This document shows positions 21,901-31,580 of a stretch of 64,000 bases of DNA, one piece after another. The DNA comes from Staphylotrichum longicolle (taxonomy: Eukaryota > Ascomycota > Sordariomycetes > Sordariales > Chaetomiaceae). Position 1 is the first letter of the stretch; each line of letters begins with the position of its first letter. The stretch covers positions 4,029,308-4,093,307 of the forward strand of contig JAHCVI010000004.1 of assembly GCA_019096155.1 (NCBI GenBank). Reading direction: 5' to 3'. The notes under the pieces were generated by a model. The model searched no databases and was not told the origin of the DNA. It saw nothing but the letters and a program-made list of their open reading frames with translations. The position numbers and the translations under genes were made by a program.

Positions 21901-22140
21901 TGGTATATTGGGTTGTGGCAGATTCAGAGTGGCGGTATATGCTGTTGTCATTGCTCACCTAAGATTGCACTTACCGCTGGTTTCCTGGCATGCGGCGTTT
22001 CAACAGGTCTAGAGTGACGGTATATACCGCTGCAGACTCTCACCCAAAATCGCACGTACCGTCAGCGCTACGGTAGATTGGTTGCTGGCTCATCTTGAAG
22101 GACGGTGTATACCGTTACTCACGCCCACCCAAAATACCAC
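21901..22140. repeat. 85-bp palindromic repeat array 4 (3 units), upstream of gene H
   Basis: Cores at 21931-21946 (GGCGGTATATGCTGTT), 22016-22031 (GACGGTATATACCGCT, one mismatch from a perfect palindrome) and 22101-22116 (GACGGTGTATACCGTT), each spaced exactly 85 bp. CACCCAAAATCGCACGTACC-type sequence follows each core at a similar distance. The array ends about 330 bp before the gene H ATG, a promoter-proximal position. Confidence 0.8.
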
Positions 22141-22445
22141 CCCCCCAAAACCATCTATCACCGAGAACCCTGGCACAGTCCATCTTCATTTAACACCGGC
22201 AAAAGAAGTTTCATTTGGCCACAGCTCCTCTCATTTGTTCTGGGCTGCTGTGTACGGAGTTCGTCTTGCCTTCAGGTCACAATTTTTTTTTCGAGAGCGC
22301 ATTCCTTCCAAACTTCAGACCAACTTCCCACAACCAAATCTCCCAACTCAAGGGTGACCGATCACAAAAAATTCTAATCAAGCAAAGTCGCAAAAAAAGA
22401 CACCACGGTGACCGACCTTCCTTGATCACAGAAAAAAATAACAAA

Positions 22446-24242
22446 ATGCCCCCCAACGCGCAACGCAGTGGTGCTGGCCAGAAGCGCACTCGGAGAGGCG
22501 CATCCAACAATGCGCGTTCCGCAGGTGCAGCCAAGAGGGCTCGCACTGGGGATGCATCGAGTCGTGGGGCCCGTCGAGAGGCGCGCCGCGACACGAGCAA
22601 CGAGAGCAGCGGGGACAGCAGCGGTGACAGCGATAGTGGCAGTGACGACGGCGATGGCGACGACGGCAAGGCGCTCAAGCTGCCGAGAATGCCAGCCCCA
22701 GAGGGCGTGCCCGAGCTTCCTTCGGAGCTCCAGACGCAATGTTCCAAATGGCTGTCCAGCGCCAGGGAGCGACACCGGGACTCGTCCCAGCGATTCGCGG
22801 CTGGTGTGCCGCCTATCAACGAGGACAGATACCAGGCAATGACGAGCCTTGTACGCGACCCGCTCTGGAGTGATGCAGACACAGCTGCTCTCGAGCAACA
22901 GACGCAGGCCATGGCCGACTTCATCGCGGCCCGGAAGCGGAATTCGGAGCTGGACCAGCTGTGGCGGCTCGTCCCGCGGCTGATGAAGTGCCTCCCACCG
23001 TCCCTCTTCGACGGCAACGACATGGCTGTCGACTCGGACGGCAACGGGACCGTCGACATTGGCGGCACGCAGATGGCCAACCCTGTGTGGTCCCCGGCGT
23101 TTTGCGACGGGTTGCGCCACCTCGTGGTCCATCCTTTTTTCAACGGCTCGCCGGCACTCCTTGCCATAGCCATGCAGTACGCCGTCAAGCTGCGTACCAA
23201 CGACCGCCGCCAGTGGCCTCTGGTGAACCCGACAACCGACGGATTCATCGACGCCCTCGCGACTGCGTTCCGGGCGCCGCATCCCGCGCAGTCCATCAGG
23301 GAGGTGCACACCAGCGCGCGCAGACCCTTCCTCCAGCAGGGCAAAGTTCTGCCGCCCATCTCGGCTCTTTTCCGCGAGATGGAAGAATCCATCCGCATTC
23401 CGGCGGCGCAGTCCAACGCCGCGTCCGACCCGTTTGCGCCGTACACGGTCACAACTGCGGACCTCAAGGGGGTTGCCAAGGCCATTGACAACCTGCACAT
23501 CAATGGCGCCCCGGCTCTGTGGTCCACAGAGCTCAACCTCAAATGGGTCAGGTCGGGCATGCGGTCCAACGACCTACCTGCTGGTGTGGCCGGCGTCACC
23601 AGGGCCATACAGAAAGCGCACAGGCGCTCCGTGCAAGCAGAGATCTTGCAGACGAGACGCCCCCCCGCGCCCTCGAATGTGTCGTCCTCCAGCGCGACCC
23701 TGGGCCCCTCGCAGTCTTCGTCCGGGTCTAACAGCGATCTCGCCGGAGCGCAGGCCGAGATTCAACGGCTCCGTGCCGAAGTCGAGGCAGCCCGTCAGCA
23801 TGATGCTGAGCTCGGGCGCCTCCGTGGCGAGGTCGAGGCCGCCCAGCAGCAGCAGGCCGAGCTTCAGCGCCTGCGGGCGGAAGCCGAGGCAGCCAAAGAG
23901 CTGTCCGCGCGGCAACAAGCCGAAATCGAGAAGCTCAAAGCCGAAAACAGCGAGCTCCTCCGTGACGCCGCGTACGATGATGATTTTGACGGCTACGATG
24001 GTGACGGCGAATTCGCAGGCGATGCCACGCCTGCCCATTCATGGGCTGCTACGCCCAAGTCCCCGCCGCCTCAGGGTGATCCTGGCGTCATCTCCGCGGT
24101 CCAGCGTGACGCGTTGGCGTCTGCCACATTTGACAGCATGTGGCTTAACGCTGCCGTCGTGAGCGAGAGACAACCCGGACGTCTCTGCGCAGTCGAGTAC
24201 CGGCTGGGCCGGTCTATGCCTCCGAGGCAATGGGGCAACTAA
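22446..24242 (+). CDS. basic/acidic N-terminal coiled-coil protein, 598 aa (gene H)
   Basis: Intact single-exon gene, ATG 22446 preceded by an A-rich leader (GAAAAAAATAACAAA), stop TAA 24240-24242. Residues 1-48 are Arg/Lys-rich with NLS-like clusters (GQKRTRRG, AAKRARTG). Residues 51-74 are an acidic Ser/Asp/Gly tract. A globular part covers about 75-410 and contains ANPVWSPAFCDGLRHLVVHP. A Ser-rich linker precedes a coiled coil at about 432-507 with repeated QRLRAEVEAA / QRLRAEAEAA heptads, then an acidic Gly/Asp tail. The family is not recognised. Composition suggests a nuclear protein that could bind DNA or chromatin, which is inference. An earlier in-frame ATG at 22215 exists, but the stretch before 22446 is not coding-like. 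Confidence 0.75.
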   Translation: MPPNAQRSGAGQKRTRRGASNNARSAGAAKRARTGDASSRGARREARRDTSNESSGDSSGDSDSGSDDGDGDDGKALKLPRMPAPEGVPELPSELQTQCSKWLSSARERHRDSSQRFAAGVPPINEDRYQAMTSLVRDPLWSDADTAALEQQTQAMADFIAARKRNSELDQLWRLVPRLMKCLPPSLFDGNDMAVDSDGNGTVDIGGTQMANPVWSPAFCDGLRHLVVHPFFNGSPALLAIAMQYAVKLRTNDRRQWPLVNPTTDGFIDALATAFRAPHPAQSIREVHTSARRPFLQQGKVLPPISALFREMEESIRIPAAQSNAASDPFAPYTVTTADLKGVAKAIDNLHINGAPALWSTELNLKWVRSGMRSNDLPAGVAGVTRAIQKAHRRSVQAEILQTRRPPAPSNVSSSSATLGPSQSSSGSNSDLAGAQAEIQRLRAEVEAARQHDAELGRLRGEVEAAQQQQAELQRLRAEAEAAKELSARQQAEIEKLKAENSELLRDAAYDDDFDGYDGDGEFAGDATPAHSWAATPKSPPPQGDPGVISAVQRDALASATFDSMWLNAAVVSERQPGRLCAVEYRLGRSMPPRQWGN

Positions 24243-24402
24243 TGTAGTTTAAATTAACTCTCTTGCAAGTGGCCCTCCCTGTGCCTGTGACCGCGATGAA
24301 TGTAATTGTATGTCCTCCCAGTGCCCATGTTCCTCCGCCCGCATCCGTTACCCATAACCCTCGCGTCCATGTCCCTCGCGCCCTGTACCGCCGTTCACTA
24401 AC

Positions 24403-24440
24403 GGTTGACCAGTACCTCAAGTTTGCGCATCAAGTCTAGG
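24403..24440 (+). repeat. decayed shared segment, copy 2
   Basis: Partner of 20375-20415. The frame continues as coding-like sequence with DKYGSEKQTLAV after a TAG, again suggesting a RIP-hit relic of a protein-coding segment 3' of gene H. Confidence 0.4.
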
Positions 24441-24714
24441 ATAAGTACGGGTCTGAGAAACAGACTTTGGCTGTGTGACACCGGTAGTTCAGGGGTTGAG
24501 TCGACCCGTAGGAATTTGCACTCAGGGGGTCTGGTGAAGCCGGCCGCCATCATCCTCGTCTTCAATGAACCCGGCTACCGTAGCAGTCGGAAGGTATCAG
24601 CGGGCTGTTATACCCTTCAGTCTAAGCAGTGTACCCGTCCATGTCATTTTTCCGGCTTCTAGACAAGAGCTGTCCTCTCCAAACCCAGGCTGTATAAGAC
24701 AAGGTCATGCTCAT

Positions 24715-24925
24715 AGGCTCAACCAGGTCTCATATTAGATCCTCTGCCGCCGTGAGTATCTCTCGAACTGCGCTGAGCTGTCGAATCGAGACGAGGTGGG
24801 CAGTGTTTGTTCAGAACGATAACAAAAATATTGAGATGTATGGTCGTCCAGTTCGCTTGACAGCCCCTCCAACTCAAACGCCCTGATCTGACGCTCGCCG
24901 GTTCACAGCGGTCTTGGGACCCGTG
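24715..24925 (+). repeat. direct repeat copy R (partner at 8.1 kb)
   Basis: CTCTGCCGCCGTGAGTA from 24742 onward, including ACGAGGTGGGCAG, GTTCAGAACGATAACAAAAAT and CGCTTGACAG, aligns in the same order and orientation with 8151-8325. Confidence 0.6.
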
Positions 24926-27014
24926 ATTTCCTTGTGTCGACGATAGATTCCGGTTTGCGAAGGAGCACAAACACTCGAATCTCCAGATGTGGTGCCCGCC
25001 GGCGTCGACGTATTGAGTCGTCCAGCCTAACCCCCCGAATATACCACCACACCGTCAGGGGCTCGATTTGGCAGTCCTGCCTGGGATGCGACGCTCACAA
25101 TACCGATACCTTGAGCCCCGCTTCACAGGGTGTACGCGCGAGAGTCGGCCAACTTCGCTCTTCGTGACAACGTCTCGCTGGGGTTCCCGCCCTGAACGAC
25201 GCTTCAATCACACGCCCGTGTTTCTGCGCAAGAACTGGTCAACCTTTCCCATCCAGTACCGTGGACCCTGATGTGACGCCTGGCAATGGGCTTTGTAGAT
25301 TCCATCACTTGTTACGTTTCCTGCTGTCAAGTCACTCCGCGTGCACGCCCGCTTGGGCGTATGCTCAGCGCGGTCCTCGCATACTAAGTCGTCGGTAAGG
25401 TTTTGAGCTCAAGATCTGACCCCCCTGCTCGACCAGCCGACATCAACCACTCCAGTCTGCCTAGTCACCCGCGCAGCACAGATGGCCGCCGACCTCCGCA
25501 GGCAGGCCATTCATCCCGCATCCGAATATTGGCATGTACCTGGTGTCTCCCATCCCCCCCCCGGACCAGGACCTGAACAAAGGATGGAAACGGGCAAGCT
25601 CGGGCAAACTCATGCTCATATGCTGCCGGTCGTTGCCGGTGATCGGCTAGCAACCACACTGTGCGTCGGTTTGAGTCGACCTAGGTTCTCTGTGCACGGC
25701 TGTTTACCCTTTTGCCGTTGCCGGCAGCACCGCCTCAGATAGTGCCTCTGACAGCGGCCGCTTGCCAGCTTTGGTAGTCTGGAATACGGGCTGCCGGGTT
25801 GTGACATGAGCTTTTCTCCTAACTATTCGGTCTACCCATCCTTCGCTAGCTCTCTTTGCTTTGAGATCCCGCGCACCACTTCCCTACTGCGCGGAGTCCG
25901 GGCGGAACCGCTCCATGCTTCTCGGCCCTGGAAGAGGTGTACGCTCTATTGATGTTAATCCTCGAGACGTCCCTCGAGGTGTAGGGTTATAAACGGGAGT
26001 CTTGCTCCCGCAAGGACTGGCCAGCAAAGCGACACCGGCGGCTAGGCGTTCGATGAAGGCTCTGACCGTCTACGGGTCTCATAATGAAGGGCTAGGCCCC
26101 TTGTTTCTTACGGCTTGGTGGAGTTGGCCTAATCACCGTGTCCTTGCCTAGTGCCCGACGCGGATGTGGATGGCGGAATTTGCCATCAGACGAGCCGGAG
26201 GTGTGGCCCTCCGCTGCAAATGTAGGCAAAGGTGGCGCCGAATGAGAAGAGCAGAGCGTCTTGTCTGCCCCTTACGACGTCTTTTTTAGTTTGTTTGTCA
26301 CCACTAGAGTTTCCGCTCTGAGCGACCACTTTCGTACGGCGTTGTGTTCCAGTCAGCGTTCCAATCCGACGCGCGTGTTCTTGTTCTTCTCCTACATGAT
26401 CGAAAAAGGACCCAAGCTCACGTTGTCTAAGTGCTCAGTAGCCCAAGTTGCTTAAGTGTCTCATAGTCGCTGTTAATGTCGGTTCGATTCCCGTGGGCTC
26501 AACGTATGAACTTCGAGCACGTAAAGTCCCAATGAAGTTCGGCATCCCAAGACCGCCGTATGTCAGCGAGCGTCAGATCAAGGAGTGCCTCGTGCTCCTC
26601 CACGGTCCGTTGACACAGACGGGGGCTGAGCAGAAAGTCCATAATGACATCCTATGTGTTGCCGCCGGTGATCGTATTGGCTAGTCGTTCTTCGGCTACG
26701 CTGCAGTTCCAACCCCCAGTGTGCAGCAGAAAACAGCCACAGACACGCTCCCTTTTACCAATAACGTTACCGTTGTCTCACTGTACAAGCGGAAGAAGCA
26801 TGCTAGTACCGCTATATCACACCGTCTCCTTCTGCTAGTAGGGGACCGAGAGCTTGGCCGCGACCAGTGGCTGTGTCATCCGGCAGGCTACATCCCCCGA
26901 GCCTGGTTCCCATAGGCCACTTGAGCCTTAGGCAGCGATGATTTTTTTCAAAACGGACTCTATCTAACGATCTCGATCTCCTCCCACCCGCCGCATCGCC
27001 CAATGGCAACAGTA
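24926..27014. other. 2.1-kb spacer, no gene recognised
   Basis: Between the direct repeat and the transposon. Only short motif-free frames are visible. A tRNA-like T-arm/acceptor at about 26436-26505 is discussed under rejected items. Confidence 0.4.
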
Positions 27015-28899
27015 ACCACTAACGTATTTTATAAGCGAGCGGTGGGTATAAGCGAGCGGTGGCTTTCTTAGCGTACGCATCCTCCTTCAACCAAACATCA
27101 TTTTTCCCCACAACTCAACATGTCTCCTCCTTCAAAGGAAGCCAGGGTAATCTTAGCCCTTGAAGCTCTTCAAAACGACAAGAATCCAAAGCTTGAAGCT
27201 ATAGCCAGGCTCTATAACGTACCGGCTTCAACCCTCCGTCGTCGACGCGCCGGCCGCCCTGCACGACGCGATACTACGCCTAACTCGCGCCGGCTTACTG
27301 ATTCCGAAGAGGAGGCTGTTATTTAATATATCTTTGAGCTAGTTACGCGATCTTTTCCACCAAGACTACGTAGTGTAGAAGATATAGCCAACCAACTACT
27401 ACGCGTACGCGACGCGCCCCCTATCGGCAAGCTGTGGGCCCACAACTTCGTTAAACGCTAGCCAGAGCTCTGGATACGCTGGACACGTCGGTACGACTAC
27501 TAGAGGGCTAAGTGCGAAGATCCGAAGGTCATTACCGAGTGGTTTTCTCTCGTACGAAACGTCAAGGCTAAGTATGGTATTGTAGATGACGATATCTATA
27601 ACTTCGACGAGACTAGGTTTATAATGGGCATTATCTTCGCGGGTATAGTAGTTACAACCTCGGACGGCCGTAGTAAGGCAAAGCTGGCCTAGCCTGGCAA
27701 CCGCGAATGGGCAATAGTGATATAGGGCGTTAATACCTTTGGCTAGGCTATCCCCCCCTTTATTATCTTAGCCGTATAGTATTACCTTGCTAACTGGTAT
27801 ACCGAGTGCGACCTCCTAGCCGACTAGCGTATTGCAACTACCGACAATGGCTAGACGACAAATGTAGTAGGCCTAGATTGGATTAAACACTTCGACTTCT
27901 ATATAGCACCTCGTACGAAAGGTAAATACCAGTTGTTAATCCTCGACGGCCACGAAAGCCACTACTCGACCGAATTCGAGCTCTATTGCTAGTAGAACAA
28001 TATCATCACTCTCTACATGCCTCCGCATTCTTCGCACCTCCTCTAGCTACTCGATGTTGGCTGCTTTGGGCCGTTGAAGCAGGCGTATGGTCGCCAGGTT
28101 GAGGACTTGATGCGGATGCATATTAACTATATGAGTAAGCTCGAGTTCCTCTGCGCCTTTCGCGCGGCCTTCTTTGCCTCCATCACCAAGATGAATATCC
28201 AGGGTGGCTTCGCAGGTGCTGGCCTTATACCGTACAATCTAGAGAGGGTGCTTTCTAAGCTAGATATTAAGCTTCGTACGCTAACTCCCCTAAACTCGCG
28301 GGCAGCTACCCTACAACCTTAGGTCTTCCAGACGCCATACAACCCTCGAGAAGCCGACTCGCAGTCAACGCTTATCAAGACTCGCATTACCAACCATCAA
28401 AATAATTCCCCAACCTCGATGTTAGCTGCTGTGGACCAGCTCACCAAGGGTACGATGGCTGTGATGTACTAGGTGGCCCTCCTTCGGGCAGAGAACGCTT
28501 CGCTTCGCAAGGCCAACGAGGCACTAAGCAAGCGCCGGAGAGCTAAACGGATACGTGTAGAGCTTAGAGGGTCACTTGTTATACAAGATGCACAGGATAT
28601 ACTAGGCCAGAGCGCTATAGATGGTAACGGAGTGCAAGAAACGCAGTCGGGTAGTAGTAGTACAAGGGGATTTCGTACGAAGGTTCGGTACTATGGTATA
28701 TACGGCAAGCCTAGCCATAATGCACGCACTTGCCAAGAGGCTGCAGATACCTCAGACTCAGCTATTTCTGATGTAATTATAGTTGGTTGCTAGTGTTGTT
28801 ATATTGTTATTGCAAGTAGTTATTATACTATGGTAGACAGTAGCCCACTCACTGATATGGCCCACTCACTGATATTGTACGTTACTCGACGTTAGTGGT
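27015..28899 (+). mobile_element. Fot/pogo-family DNA transposon (Tc1/mariner superfamily), RIP-damaged
   Basis: An 1885-bp element bounded by the 11-bp inverted terminal repeat ACCACTAACGT (27015-27025) and ACGTTAGTGGT (28889-28899). Just inside the left end are two direct copies of TATAAGCGAGCGGTGG (about 27030-27062). Inside the right end, in inverted orientation, are two copies of ATATCAGTGAGTGG, giving nested subterminal repeats typical of transposase-binding sites. The size matches Fot1-like elements (about 1.9 kb). The left flank has the expected TA target dinucleotide; the right flank reads GA, so the target duplication is not intact. Confidence 0.85.
27120..28793 (+). pseudogene. pogo/Fot-type DDE transposase with 13 TAG and 1 TAA in-frame stops
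   Basis: The single frame from ATG 27120 to TAG 28791-28793 spans the whole family length (557 codons) without a frameshift. It begins MSPPSKEARVILALEALQND and contains a helix-turn-helix (KLEAIARLYNVPASTLRRRR). The DDE core is all visible: YNFDETRFIMG (first Asp), LILDGHESH (second Asp), and MPPHSSHLL, stop, LLDVGCFGPLK (third Asp). The C-terminal zinc knuckle is damaged too: YYGIYGKPSHNARTC has Tyr where the family has two Cys (TGT to TAT). Thirteen stops are TAG and one (27324) is TAA, at Gln or Trp positions (QPLDV, DWRIATTDNGWTTN context). CpA to TpA on both strands explains both stops and Cys losses. Inactive. Confidence 0.9.
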
Positions 28900-29480
28900 G
28901 AAACCAGCCGAGTTTGACGGAGTTCTGCGGCAGAAAGATCTGTGGTAGGATGGTGCTCGTCCTCATGTTTGGTTGGTTAGAGTTGGGCCGCGTGGGGTTG
29001 GCTTGGCATGGCTGCGTGCGAATAGCTTTATATTTAAAGGATGTGAGGCCGACGATTTGCGTCACTATTCGCTCATGTCAGGTGGTGGCAGTGCTAGCTG
29101 AGAGTGCATGCCGCACGCCACTTGCAGAAGGTCGACGTCACCTAAAAGCCTCAGCAGGTAGACGCGGGGTATATCTCTACATAAGTCTGCGGATTAGGTA
29201 CTTCAGCCATTCGAGATCAGATACAATAGCTTCAGAAGCGCGAACTATTGAATTGTAAACCACATTGATAGAGAACGCCCCTATATCCATTCAACATCTA
29301 GGTGGTGTCTTTTTTTTTTTTTTCGACTTGATCATCACTGGCTGATCTCGACGCGATACCCAACCCGGAGGCACGCGCGCCCGTCAGCCACCGCCGCAGA
29401 ACGCGCGGTTTGCCAACACATGAGCCATCCCGCCGCAGCCACGAACCAGCGTCGCGACATTCCACTTTGCAGTTCCGACA
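28900..29480. other. spacer, no gene recognised
   Basis: 580 bp with a T15 run near 29307-29322 and no supported coding sequence. Confidence 0.4.
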
Positions 29481-31580
29481 ATGGACTTCCAGCATATGAT
29501 CCAATGGTTCGTTGAGCAAGGAGTTGATAACGAAGATGTCCCAGACCTGCTTGCGTCCTTCGCAATCCAGGCGTACAGAGAATACGAAAAGTCCGGAAGC
29601 AAGGAGGATATTGATAAAGCAGTGTGATTCGCTAGAAAAAGCATTGGCGCAGGACGTGATGGCGACCCGTTATTGATAGGGAAGTTGAACAATCTCGGAA
29701 ACATGCTTGAGAGCCGGTATGAGCGGACGGGCGCCATAGCCGACCTGGAGGAAGCCATCGGCGTGGCCAGGTAGGCGGTCGAGTCGACGCCGCACGACTA
29801 TCCCGACCGAGCAGCCTGCTTAAACAACCTCGGAAACAAGCTTGAGAGCCGGTATGAGCGGACGGGCGCTATAGCCGACCTAGAAACGACTTCATTATGC
29901 TTTTACGACGCTTGGCTTTGCCACACTGCTATTCCCTTCCATCGAATTCAAGCAGCCGCTCGATGTCTCAAACTCCTCGCTGCCCAAGCCAAAATCGATG
30001 TCGCTATCTCTCTCGGACAAGCCGTCATCGATCTCCTCCCGACCGTCAACACCAAATTCCTCGGTCGCAATGACCAGCAGTACGTCATGTCGATCTTTGC
30101 TGGCGTCGCTGCCGACGTCTGCGCCCTACTTCTTGCGTCGGATCAGCCTACCAATGCCCTCGAGTGCCTCGAGAAAGGCCGTGCCGTCATTATCGGCCAG
30201 CTGATCGACCGTCGGAGCGACGTTTCCGACTTGAGAGAATCACATCCTAACATAGCTCGCCGATACGAACAGCTCCGGGACGAAGTCAACGGGCCCTCCA
30301 GCGGACTTGACAAAGACGCGGGAGGGGGGCAGGTAGCAGGCCGGCGTCGAGAAGCCGTGGCCGCACTCGACGCATGCATCCACGAGATCAGGGGCATTGC
30401 AGGAAATGAGCGCTTCTTACTCGGCCAAACAGCGGCCGAAATGCAGCAATGTGCTGTAGGCGGCACGATCGTCGTCGTCAACATTACCAAGTTTCGGAGC
30501 GATGCGGTTCTTGTGTCCCGCGGAGCCGTCAAGGCTCTCAGCCTGCCAGGGCTGAGAGCGTCAGACGCGGAGGCCTGGCTAGGTAAGAAATGGACGGGAC
30601 GCGGAGTGCGTAGGGATGGACACGCGCAGAAGAACAAGGAATATCTCAAGTACCTGGCTTGGCTGTGGGACGTGTGCGTTAGGCCCGTCTTCAACTAAGT
30701 GCACAAGGTACACGACACGACAGATGGACTGTCGCGGATATGTTGGATCGGGGCAGGGTTGGGCAGCTCAATGCCGTTTCACGCTGCTGGGGTGCATTCT
30801 CCCAGCTCGACGGAAAACGCCTTCAGCAAGGCCGTCTCGTCGTACACTCCGTCCATCAAGGCACTCTGGTATGCTCAGGAGCGAGCCCGAGCCACAGACG
30901 GCGCGCGGGGCGCGCTTCTGATTGTTGCCATGCCAACCACGCCGGGCCAGGTCGCGCAACCGGATAGTCGCACGCAGCAGGATACTCGCAAGCCGCCGGA
31001 TCTCCCTGGTGTTGCGGAAGAAACGAAGAAGATCACGGACATAGTCAATGGCCACGTACCTATAGAGCCGCTGGACCTACCAAGCGTGGACCAGGCGGTC
31101 GATAAGCTGACGGACTGCTATATCGCACACTTTACTTGCCACGGTTTGACGGACCATGCCGACCCGTCCAACAGCGGACTGATCTTGCAGAAGCGCGGAG
31201 AAGGCCAAGAGGCGGAACAGGACCGGCTGACGGTGCATAGGGGGTCGGAGCTGAGCCTGGCTCACGCCCGCATAGCATACCTGTCGGCGTGCTCAACGGC
31301 GGAGAACGGGGCTGCGCGACTGTCGGACGAGGTGATCCACGTGGTGAGCGGGTTCCAGGTAGCCGGGTTTCCGTACGTGGTGGGATGCCTGTGGCCGTCG
31401 ATAGACTGGGTCCGCGTGGAGGTGTCAAGCGGGTTCTACGGGTCGCTGTTGCGGCGGAGGGGCGCGAGGTGGGACGGCGGCGAGGTGGCAAGGGCGGTGC
31501 GGGAGGCGGTGATGGCGGTGCGGGAGGCGGAAATGGACCGGCCGCTGGCGTGGGCGCAGTTTGTGCATTTCGGAGCGTAG
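29481..31580 (+). pseudogene. TPR-CHAT protein (caspase-fold peptidase family), three in-frame stops
   Basis: Relic of a fungal TPR-CHAT protein. One frame runs from ATG 29481 (MDFQHMIQWFVEQGVDNEDV) to TAG 31578-31580. It is broken by TGA 29625, TAG 29772 and TAA 30696. Two TPR-like repeats (LNNLGNMLESRYERTGAIAD and CLNNLGNKLESRYERTGAIA) are followed directly by the pre-CHAT linker (LLPTVNTKFLGRNDQQYVMS, ALECLEKGRAVIIGQLIDRR). The CHAT domain keeps the catalytic dyad: His in HFTCHG near 31134 and Cys in YLSACSTAENG near 31290. Full family members carry many more TPRs, so the repeat array has probably contracted. In fungi and bacteria such proteins are linked to regulated cell death and allorecognition. 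Probably inactive. Confidence 0.85.

Noticed and set aside
25950..26010. Hairpins near CCTCGAGACGTCCCTCGAGG and CGGGAG-CTCCCG as terminators or riboswitch
   Set aside because: Isolated short palindromes in a gene-free spacer; fungal nuclear genes do not use intrinsic terminators.
26436..26505. tRNA-like sequence with GGTTCGATTCC T-loop, CTCATAG (CAT) loop and AGCCC/GGGCT ends
   Set aside because: Only about 63-65 nt with most of the D arm missing, a mismatched T stem and mismatched first acceptor pairs; at best a tRNA relic or chance.
17579..28793. Reassignment of TAG to Gln (alternative genetic code)
   Set aside because: Chitinase, SDR and metalloprotease genes end at TAG or other normal stops at the expected family length, neighbouring genes have no internal TAG, and TAG also replaces Trp and is accompanied by Cys to Tyr changes. 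RIP explains this better.
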